Shown here: positions 1 to 6,458 of the stretch, piece after piece
Layout of the letters: every line of letters starts with the position of its first letter
How positions within the stretch are numbered: position 1 is the first letter of the stretch
Assembly: GCA_036380435.1 (NCBI GenBank)
Contig: DASVES010000132.1
Span: 1-8,981, forward strand
Direction of reading: 5' to 3'
Source: DASQDT01 sp036380435
GTDB lineage: Bacteria > Acidobacteriota > Blastocatellia > Pyrinomonadales > Pyrinomonadaceae
DNA length: 8,981 nt
The notes under the pieces: generated by a model
Told to the model about the DNA's origin: nothing
Seen by the model: only the letters and a program-made list of their open reading frames with translations
Database searches by the model: none
Translations under genes and position numbers: made by a program

Positions 1-120
1 CTCGGGCTTGCGCCCGGCGGACTGCCCGCGCTGCTGCGCGACTCCCGCCTCTTCTCGGGCCGCAAGACCGAAATGCACCTCTTCAACGACGAGTTCCGTC
101 TGCGCCTCCACGGCGTCTGA
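1..120 (+). CDS. C-terminal end of an unidentified protein (5' part outside window)
   Basis: Frame 1 is open from the first base to a TGA at 118-120 and gives 39 residues, ending in a basic, hydrophobic stretch (RDSRLFSGRKTEMHLF, then NDEFRLRLHGV). The frame uses G/C-rich third positions, as in the other genes here. The stop is followed directly by a tandem heptamer repeat and a strong terminator, as expected at the end of a real transcription unit. I do not recognise the family from so short a tail: no domain, membrane segment or catalytic motif can be assigned. It points in the same direction as the RHS gene, but the terminator and about 540 bases of non-coding DNA separate them, so they are unlikely to be one operon. 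Confidence 0.7.
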   Translation, partial: LGLAPGGLPALLRDSRLFSGRKTEMHLFNDEFRLRLHGV

Positions 121-123
121 AGG

Positions 124-158
124 GCAGTGAGCAGTAAGCGGTAAGCAGTGAGCAGTCA
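124..158 (+). repeat. Five tandem copies of a GCAGTRA heptamer
   Basis: Five consecutive heptamers can be read: GCAGTGA (124-130), GCAGTAA (131-137), GCGGTAA (138-144), GCAGTGA (145-151) and GCAGTCA (152-158). Only one or two positions vary. The array starts three bases after the upstream stop codon and ends nine bases before the terminator stem. It lies between a gene end and a terminator, so it is non-coding. Such heptamer arrays are usually dispersed in intergenic DNA; no role can be deduced here. Confidence 0.85.
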
Positions 159-166
159 AGACAAGT

Positions 167-204
167 AAGGCCGCCCGGAGCATCATGCACCGGGCGGCCT
201 TCTT
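167..204 (+). terminator. Intrinsic terminator of the upstream gene
   Basis: A perfect 12-bp stem pairs AAGGCCGCCCGG (167-178) with CCGGGCGGCCTT (190-201) around an 11-base loop. The right arm runs into a short T-rich tail (TTCTT). It sits 46 bases after the upstream stop codon. The tail is not a long U run, but the stem is very stable. A second copy of the right-arm core, CGGGCGGC at 211-218 followed by ATTTTAG, could pair with the same left arm as an alternative, longer-loop hairpin. Confidence 0.8.
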
Positions 205-644
205 GGTTATCGGGCGGCATTTTAGTCTTCTGAAAATGGATAAAGTCGAGTTGCGCGGTCGAAATAATTTGCGTTGACAGTCGCCGGACTCCTGCATTAG
301 TCTCCCCCTTGCTTCCCGGCGCGTTTCTCACGAGAGCTACCGAACGCTCCCCTTCGTTAGCCTCACTAACACAGTCCCGACTGGCCTGCTGATGCACTAC
401 CCCCGCGACGCGCGGCCGCTGACATGACTCACTCCGACGCTCCCTGTCGGCAGACCACGCCGAGCACCGCTCTTCGACTCCACGAGTCATGGATGAGCGA
501 GAAGCGTCGCCACGTGCGCTCAGACCCGGCCCTTGAACAACACCAAAGCCTCCGACGAGCGTCGGGCCCGAAAGGTAAGTTGCCCGGAGTGGCCGCTCTC
601 ACGTCCTTAACGCGAAACTGACGGCCTCGACATCAGCGTTCAGC
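204..644. other. Gene-free stretch with AT-rich start and hairpin-rich leader
   Basis: No convincing gene lies here. The first part (about 200-275) is clearly more AT-rich than its surroundings. The rest carries several short perfect inverted repeats: GCGTT 321-325 with AACGC 343-347; GTTAG 356-360 with CTAAC 366-370; CATGACTC 423-430 with GAGTCATG 484-491; CCGAC 434-438 with GTCGG 446-450; GACTC 476-480 with GAGTC 484-488, which competes with the 8-bp stem; and CCGAC 552-556 with GTCGG 561-565. A further stem, GGACT 286-290 with AGTCT 299-303, needs one G-U pair that works only in + strand RNA. This suggests a structured 5' leader of the RHS gene, but stems this short can arise by chance in GC-rich DNA. 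Two open frames crossing it (424-621 on +, 83-490 on -) are judged non-coding. Confidence 0.4.
274..302 (+). promoter_or_regulatory. Possible sigma-70-type promoter for the RHS gene
   Basis: A perfect -35 hexamer TTGACA lies at 274-279, at the downstream edge of the only AT-rich patch before the RHS gene. With a 17-base spacer the -10 position falls on TTAGTC (297-302), a poor match to TATAAT, so the call is weak. If real, it gives a leader of roughly 350 bases before the start codon at 660. An alternative -10-like element is GGATAAA near 238-244, but no good -35 precedes it. Confidence 0.25.
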
Positions 645-649
645 GAGGA
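645..649 (+). promoter_or_regulatory. Ribosome binding site of the subtilase-RHS gene
   Basis: GAGGA at 645-649 lies 10 bases before the ATG at 660. The spacing is slightly long but usable. It supports the ATG at 660, which is followed at once by a credible signal peptide. Confidence 0.55.
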
Positions 650-659
650 ACCTCACGCG

Positions 660-3600
660 ATGAACAACCAACGTCCCGTCGCCCACACCCCGACGAGCCT
701 GCTCTGCTGCGTCCTGTCCTACGTGCTGCTGCTCACCGCCCTCGCGCCCTTCGTCCCGCGTCGGGCCGCGGCGGCTTCCCGCGCGGCGAAGAAGGCCGCC
801 CCCGCCGCGCGGCGGGGGCAGGGCGAAGGTGCGCCGCGGCGTGAGGGCGAGGTCGTCGTGCGCTTCCGCGCGGGAGTGGCCGAGGACGCGAAGGGCGCGC
901 TCGTCTCGTCGAGGGGCGCGCGGCGCAAGGCAAAGCTGCGGGGCGAAAGCGAGCTGGAGAAGGTCGCTCTGGCGCCGGGGCAGGACGCGTCGGCGCTGGC
1001 CGAGGCCCTCCGACTCGACCCGGCGGTCGAGTTCGCCGAGCCTAACTTCCTCATCACGCGCTCGCAGGTCACCCCCGACGACGCGCGCTTCGGCGAGCAG
1101 TGGGCGCTCAGAAACACGGGGCAGGCGGGCGGCAATGCCGGCTCCGACGTGCGCGCCTCCACGGCCTGGCAGGAAAGCACCGGCTCGCCCACGACGGTCG
1201 TCGCGGTCATCGACAGCGGCATCGACTTCACTCACCCCGACCTCACGAATCAGCAGTGGCGCAACCGGGCCGAGCAGGCCGGCAACAACGCGGACGACGA
1301 CGGCAACGGCTACGTCGATGACGCGCTCGGCTGGGACTGGGTGACGGATTCGGGCGCGGTGCGCGACGAGCAGGGGCACGGCACGGCCGTCGCGGGCGTC
1401 ATCGCCGCCGAGGGAAACAACTCCTTCGGCACGGCGGGCGTGATGTGGCGCGCGAGCTTGATGAGTCTGCGGGTGCTCGACTCGATGGGGATGGGCGACG
1501 TGGCCGCGGCCGTCGAGGCGATAGATTACGCCGCCGCGCACGGCGCCTCGGTCGTCAACTGCTCGTGGGGCACGGACGCCGACTCACGGGCGCTGCGCGA
1601 CGCCGTCGAGCGTGCCGGCCGTCGCGGCGTGGTGGTCGTCGTCTCGGCCGGCAACTCCGCCCGAGACATCGACGCGACCCCCTACTACCCGGCCTCCTTC
1701 GACCTGACGAACCAGATCGCCGTGGCCTCCACCGACCAGTTCGACAATCTGGCGCAGTTCTCCAACCGGGGCGCGGAGCGCGTCGGCGTCGCCGCGCCGG
1801 GCGTGGGCGTGCTCACGACCCGGATGGGCGGCCACCACGGGGCCGTGACCGGCACGTCCATCTCGGCGCCTCTGGTCGCGGGCATCGCGGGTCTGTTGAA
1901 GACAATGCGTCCCAGCATGCCGGCCGCGCTCGTGCGCGACGCGATCATCAGCGGCTCCCGGCGTGTGGCGGTACTCGAGGGCAGGGTCGCGTCGGGCGGG
2001 GTGGCCGACGCCGCCGGAGCAATCGGCGCACTCTACGGCAACCCCAACGGCGGGGGCGGGAATGGAAACGGCAACGGGAATGGCAATGGCAACGGCAAGA
2101 ACGGCGGCGGCAACGGGCAGGGCCACGGTCGGCCATATGTCCCGCCGGGCCGCGACGACGACGGCTCCCGTGGCCGGGACAAGAAGGGACTGATCGTCAC
2201 CCCGCCGAAAGAGGTGCGGGGCGTGCCGGCAGCCAACCTGCCCAACCTCGACGAGTCGCGCAAGCGCCGCACGTCTCCCGTCGCCACGGCCCCTTCGCCG
2301 GCCATCCAGTCGAACCTGGCCTGCGCCGACTGCGACCCCTTTGGCGGCGGCGGGGCCGGCGGCAGCGACCCCTACTTCGGCACCGGCCGCACCCGGCCCC
2401 AGAACGACACAGGCGACCCCGGCGTCACCCTCGGCTCGCGCAACTTCAACTGGGGGCTGCCGCTCGTCGGGCTGCCGGGCCGCGCGGGGCTAGACCTCTC
2501 GCTCACGCTCTACTACAACTCGCTGGTGTGGACTAAGCAGAACACTTCCGTCCAGTACAACGCCGACCACGGCACGCCCGCGCCCGGCTTCCAACTGGGC
2601 CTGCCGCGTCTCCAGAACCCCTACTACGACTCCGACGAGGGGGCCAACTCCTACGTCATGATCACCCCGTCGGGCGGGCGCGTCCAGATGAAGCAGATCG
2701 GCGCGTCCCCCCCGGTCTACGAGTCGAGCGACGGCGCCTTCACGCGGCTCACCATCGAGGGCACGACGCCCGTCGTCCGCACCACGGACGGGACGCAGTA
2801 CCGCTTCGCGACGCAGGCCGGGGGCGAGCGGCGGTGCACGCAGATCAAGGACCGCAACGGCAACTTCATCTCGGCGACCTACAACGCGACGAACGGCCAC
2901 CTGCTCACCGTCAAGGACACCACGGAGCGTGTCGTCACCTTCGTCTACTACGCCGACGGCAACCTCCAGAAGATCACGCAGACGTGGGGCGCGGCGACGC
3001 ACACCTACGCCACCTTCTACTACGGCTCAGTTCCGATGTCGCCGAACTTCACCGGGGTGACGGCCGTCTACGGCCTACCGAGCGGCGGGCTCCAGACCGT
3101 GCTCGCTTACGTGGAGTTGTCCAACCACGAGACATATCACTTCGACTACAACGCTTACGGGCAGGTCAACCAGATCAGGCACAATGCGCCGGACGGTTAT
3201 GAGCTTGAGCACACCGCCTACACCTTCGACCTGACGGGGCCGCAGACGGACTGCCCCCGTTTCACCCACCGGCGCGACTACGCGCGATACTGGAACAACG
3301 ACGCGGAGGCCGTCACCGCTTACAGCGCGGCCGCCGACGGCTCTTGGAGTCGCGCCATCCCGCCCGACGGGTCTCACCATTACGAGTACTACGCGACCTC
3401 GGGCTGGCAGAAGGGCTTGCCCGTGCGAACGGAGGTTCACGCCGAGGGCGGTCTGAAGAAGTGGACGACCATCGCCTGGGCGCAGGACGACGAGAGCCTG
3501 CCCTATCAGAAGAACCCGCGGGTGATCGAGACGAACGTCCACGACGGGACGAACCGCCGGCGCACGACCATCCATTATGACTACGCCCCCTACACCGCCT

Positions 3601-6458
3601 ACGGGCTGCCACATTTCGTGGCCGAGTACGCCGCCGACGGCGTGACGGTCGTGCGCCACACCGTCATGGAATACAACCTCGGCGCCGCCTACGTAGACCG
3701 CCGCATCATCGGGCTGGTCACCTGGCGCTTCGTCTTCGACGGGGCGTGGAATCTTCAAGCGAAGACTTACTTCACCTATGACGAACAGTGGGAAGGCTTC
3801 ATGGTGGCCACGCCCGGCGCGGCCACGCAGCACGACTCCGCCAACTACGGCGCAAGCTCCGTGGCGGGGCGCGGGAACCTTTACTACGAGGCGCGCTTCG
3901 ACGTCGGGGACCAGCACAACTGGGACAAGACGGTACGGACGCACTGGGGCTACAATCAGACGGGGTCGGTCACCTTCACATCAGACACCTCCTGGCACAT
4001 GACCTCGTTCGCCTACGGGGATTCTTTCTCCGACGGCAACAACGCGCGGGGCACCTACGCCTACCCGACGCTGGTCACTGACCCCGAAGGCTATTACTCG
4101 ATTGCGCAATACAACTACGACCACGGGGGCACGACGCTCACCTACACTCCGACGAGCGGCACGGGGGCGGGCACAACGCATGTCGGCGAGGCGGCGCAGT
4201 ACGACGCCCACGGGCGCATCGAGCGCGTCACCAACCAGACGAGCGGCGCCTACAAGCGTTGGGTCTACGAGGACAACGGCTACTACGTCCACACCTACGA
4301 GACGATCAAGGACACGACGCAGGCCAACGAGTTCCACTCGTGGAGCATGCTGGACGGCGCGGGGCGAGTGCGCGCCGCGGCCTCCGACCACCCCGGCAGC
4401 GCCGGCGGCTTCAGCGGGGTATCGATTGTCTATAACAACATGGGGCGGCTTCAGCAGCAGTCGAAGCCCACGGAGATGACCGGCGCGTGGGCGCCGGCGG
4501 GCGCGGACTCATCGTGGTCCTACACGTATCAGAGCTACGACTGGAAGGGCCGCGTCACTCAGGTCCTTAACCCGGACGGCTCGACCCGGGCCTTCTCCTA
4601 CGGCGGGTGCGGGTGCGCGGGCGGCGAGGTGGTCTTGACTCAGGACGAGCACGGGCGCCAGCGCCGCCTGACGAATGACGTGCTCGGCAGGCTCAAGAAG
4701 GTCGAGGAGCTGGACTGGGGCGGCTCCGTCTACTCGACGAGTAACTACACCTACAACACGCGCGACCAGATCACCGAGGTCAACCAGCAGGGTCAGATCA
4801 GGAGCTTCGTCTACGACGGGCTGGGGCGCTTGCTGTCGCGCACCACGCCCGAGCAGGGGGCGACCACATACACTTACAACCTCGACGACACCGTCAACAC
4901 GGTGACGGACGCCCGCGGCGCGAGCAAGACCTTCGGCTACAACGCCCGCCACCTCCCGACCTCGATCACCTACGGGGCGCCGGCGGGCGTCGCCTCGACT
5001 CCCACGGTGACGTTCACCTACGACGCGGCCGGCAACCGCACGTCGATGACGGACGGCCACGGCGCGGCCAGCTACCACTACGACTCTCTGGGGCGGATGG
5101 ACTGGGAGGGGCGCACCATCACGGAGATCGCGCCGAACGCCACCTACTATCTCTACTACGGCTACAACGTGGCCGGGCAGCTCACGTCGCTCACCAACCA
5201 CTGGGGCGCGCAGGTCTCCTACGATTACGACCGGGCCGGGCAGGTGACGAGCGTCGGCGGGGCGGGCTACGCCGGGGTGTCGAATTACGCCAGCTCGCTC
5301 AAGTACCGCGCCTTCGGGGCGCTCAAGGAGATGAACTTCTCCAACGGCCGCTCGCTGTCGGCCTCCTACGACAACCGGATGCGGCCCACCCAGTGGAACG
5401 TCGCGGGCGTGCTCGGCTCCAACTACTATTACGACCACTTCAACGAGCGCACCGGAAGGGTGACCTACGCGCAAAACCTCTACGACGCGACGCTCGACCG
5501 CTCCTACGAGTACGACCACGTGGGGCGGCTGGTGTACACGCACTCGGGAGCGGAGGCGCGGGCCCACGCCTACTCCGGGCAGTGGGGGGTGATGGACGGC
5601 CCCTTCTCGCAGGGCTACGAGTACGACGTGTGGGGCAACCAGACCAAGCGTTACGGGTGGGGCGGGGTGCTGGGCGGCGCGCCGGGTTCTGACAACCAGT
5701 ACACGACGGCCTTCACCGGCAACCGCCGGCAGGGCTTCAGCTACGACGCTTCGGGCAACCTCACCAACGACCTCGGCCAGACCTTCGCCTACGACGCCGA
5801 AGGCAGACAGACCTCGGCCGCCTACGGGGGCTACTCGCTCGCGCAGACTTACGACGGCGACCGGCTGCGGGTGAAGAAGGTGGAGAACGGCGGGACAACT
5901 TACTACCTGCGCTCGACGGTGCTGGGCGGGGCGGTCGTCGCCGAGATGGGTTACGTCATGTACTACGGCTGGGCGTGGATGCGCGGCTACGTCTACCTCG
6001 GCTCACAGCTCTTAGCCACGCAGCAGGGCGGGGTGCAGTTCGTCCACGAAGACCCGGTGACGAAGTCGAAGCGGGTGACGGACATGGCGGGCACCGTCCA
6101 GAGCGCGGTGGAACTCGACCCGTTCGGGGCCGACACCTCGCGCAGCTCCAACGCCTCGTTCCAGCCGAAGAGGTTTACCTCCTACGAGCGCGACGGCAAC
6201 CAGAGTGACGAGGCCATGCACCGCCGCTTCAACCGCTTCCACTCGCGCTTCGACCAGCCCTATGTTCCGAAGATTGTGTTCGTGTCGAGGATGATGGTCT
6301 TGGCCCCGCGCTCGTCGGCGCTCTGCACCATGTCCCTCGTGCCGCCCAGCCCGTCGCCCGTCTTGCCGTCCCAGAGCGCGATCAGCGTCACGTTGTCGCC
6401 GCCGGCGGCCAGCGCGTTGTGCAGCATCCAGAGATTGTTGCGCTGCCAGATGTTGTAG
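660..6458 (+). CDS. Secreted S8 subtilase fused to RHS/YD-repeat shell, 3' end lost
   Basis: This 1,932-residue protein starts with a signal peptide (about residues 12-40, hydrophobic core then AAAA). A subtilase propeptide-like segment follows (about 62-137). The S8 peptidase domain (about 145-455) has Asp185 in VIDSGID, His240 in GHGTAVAG, oxyanion Asn332 in SAGNS and Ser400 in GTSISAP, so all key residues are present. A Gly/Asn linker (461-491) and a CADC pair (Cys555, Cys558) lead into YD/RHS repeats from about 586, including a GGCGCAGG motif (Cys1317, Cys1319). RHS repeats form a closed beta-cage that usually holds a C-terminal toxin. Here the recognisable homology stops at Pro1867 (RFDQP), just where relatives continue with a DPYDGSY-like stretch and the DPxGL core end. 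Residues 1868-1932 are antisense to the neighbouring gene and look meaningless. No toxin tip and no immunity gene is visible. The family and protease calls are sure; whether the broken gene still works is not. Confidence 0.9.
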   Translation: MNNQRPVAHTPTSLLCCVLSYVLLLTALAPFVPRRAAAASRAAKKAAPAARRGQGEGAPRREGEVVVRFRAGVAEDAKGALVSSRGARRKAKLRGESELEKVALAPGQDASALAEALRLDPAVEFAEPNFLITRSQVTPDDARFGEQWALRNTGQAGGNAGSDVRASTAWQESTGSPTTVVAVIDSGIDFTHPDLTNQQWRNRAEQAGNNADDDGNGYVDDALGWDWVTDSGAVRDEQGHGTAVAGVIAAEGNNSFGTAGVMWRASLMSLRVLDSMGMGDVAAAVEAIDYAAAHGASVVNCSWGTDADSRALRDAVERAGRRGVVVVVSAGNSARDIDATPYYPASFDLTNQIAVASTDQFDNLAQFSNRGAERVGVAAPGVGVLTTRMGGHHGAVTGTSISAPLVAGIAGLLKTMRPSMPAALVRDAIISGSRRVAVLEGRVASGGVADAAGAIGALYGNPNGGGGNGNGNGNGNGNGKNGGGNGQGHGRPYVPPGRDDDGSRGRDKKGLIVTPPKEVRGVPAANLPNLDESRKRRTSPVATAPSPAIQSNLACADCDPFGGGGAGGSDPYFGTGRTRPQNDTGDPGVTLGSRNFNWGLPLVGLPGRAGLDLSLTLYYNSLVWTKQNTSVQYNADHGTPAPGFQLGLPRLQNPYYDSDEGANSYVMITPSGGRVQMKQIGASPPVYESSDGAFTRLTIEGTTPVVRTTDGTQYRFATQAGGERRCTQIKDRNGNFISATYNATNGHLLTVKDTTERVVTFVYYADGNLQKITQTWGAATHTYATFYYGSVPMSPNFTGVTAVYGLPSGGLQTVLAYVELSNHETYHFDYNAYGQVNQIRHNAPDGYELEHTAYTFDLTGPQTDCPRFTHRRDYARYWNNDAEAVTAYSAAADGSWSRAIPPDGSHHYEYYATSGWQKGLPVRTEVHAEGGLKKWTTIAWAQDDESLPYQKNPRVIETNVHDGTNRRRTTIHYDYAPYTAYGLPHFVAEYAADGVTVVRHTVMEYNLGAAYVDRRIIGLVTWRFVFDGAWNLQAKTYFTYDEQWEGFMVATPGAATQHDSANYGASSVAGRGNLYYEARFDVGDQHNWDKTVRTHWGYNQTGSVTFTSDTSWHMTSFAYGDSFSDGNNARGTYAYPTLVTDPEGYYSIAQYNYDHGGTTLTYTPTSGTGAGTTHVGEAAQYDAHGRIERVTNQTSGAYKRWVYEDNGYYVHTYETIKDTTQANEFHSWSMLDGAGRVRAAASDHPGSAGGFSGVSIVYNNMGRLQQQSKPTEMTGAWAPAGADSSWSYTYQSYDWKGRVTQVLNPDGSTRAFSYGGCGCAGGEVVLTQDEHGRQRRLTNDVLGRLKKVEELDWGGSVYSTSNYTYNTRDQITEVNQQGQIRSFVYDGLGRLLSRTTPEQGATTYTYNLDDTVNTVTDARGASKTFGYNARHLPTSITYGAPAGVASTPTVTFTYDAAGNRTSMTDGHGAASYHYDSLGRMDWEGRTITEIAPNATYYLYYGYNVAGQLTSLTNHWGAQVSYDYDRAGQVTSVGGAGYAGVSNYASSLKYRAFGALKEMNFSNGRSLSASYDNRMRPTQWNVAGVLGSNYYYDHFNERTGRVTYAQNLYDATLDRSYEYDHVGRLVYTHSGAEARAHAYSGQWGVMDGPFSQGYEYDVWGNQTKRYGWGGVLGGAPGSDNQYTTAFTGNRRQGFSYDASGNLTNDLGQTFAYDAEGRQTSAAYGGYSLAQTYDGDRLRVKKVENGGTTYYLRSTVLGGAVVAEMGYVMYYGWAWMRGYVYLGSQLLATQQGGVQFVHEDPVTKSKRVTDMAGTVQSAVELDPFGADTSRSSNASFQPKRFTSYERDGNQSDEAMHRRFNRFHSRFDQPYVPKIVFVSRMMVLAPRSSALCTMSLVPPSPSPVLPSQSAISVTLSPPAASALCSIQRLLRCQML
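2058..2093 (+). repeat. Gly-Asn hexanucleotide repeat encoding a flexible linker
   Basis: Six in-frame (GGN AAY) hexamers encode six Gly-Asn dipeptides, continued by a looser Gly/Asn/Gln/His-rich run to about 2130. It separates the subtilase domain from the RHS part and probably acts as a flexible inter-domain tether. The codons vary between copies (GGG/GGA/GGC, AAT/AAC), which suggests selection for the peptide rather than recent slippage. Confidence 0.8.
6256..6266. other. Junction where RHS homology ends and the opposing gene begins
   Basis: On the + strand the RHS signature reads RFDQP up to 6260 and then turns into sequence with no RHS character. On the minus strand the stop codon of the 662-residue protein is at 6260-6262, so its first base in plus orientation is the last base of the RHS Pro codon. 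Two unrelated coding sequences therefore abut with no intergenic DNA and no terminator. A genomic recombination, an insertion of the minus-strand operon into the RHS gene, or a chimeric assembly would all give this picture. The exact breakpoint could shift by several bases. Confidence 0.6.

Noticed and set aside
83..490. A 135-codon minus-strand frame in the intergenic region
   Set aside because: It reads through the terminator hairpin, the heptamer array and the end of the upstream gene, so at least its second half cannot be a real protein. The first half has no recognisable domain.
424..621. A 65-codon + strand frame in the leader
   Set aside because: No ribosome binding site precedes its ATG, the ATG sits inside an inverted repeat, and the product has no recognisable features. 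A leader peptide cannot be fully excluded.
633..1541. A 302-codon minus-strand frame opposite the subtilase domain
   Set aside because: The + strand shows all catalytic motifs of an S8 protease; the reverse frame is an Arg/Val/Gly-rich shadow.
2058..2130. Gly/Asn repeat considered as a CRISPR-like or regulatory repeat
   Set aside because: It is in frame within the large gene, with synonymous variation between units, so it is a peptide linker.
4509..5567. A 352-codon open frame on the minus strand, inside the RHS gene
   Set aside because: It is opposite well-recognised YD repeats. The Val/Arg-rich, low-complexity product is typical of the reverse frame of G/C-ending codons.
6260..6458. The C-terminal 65 residues of the RHS frame considered as a toxin tip
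   Set aside because: They are encoded exactly opposite the conserved end of the SLOG-like domain and show no toxin motif, so they are a readthrough tail.
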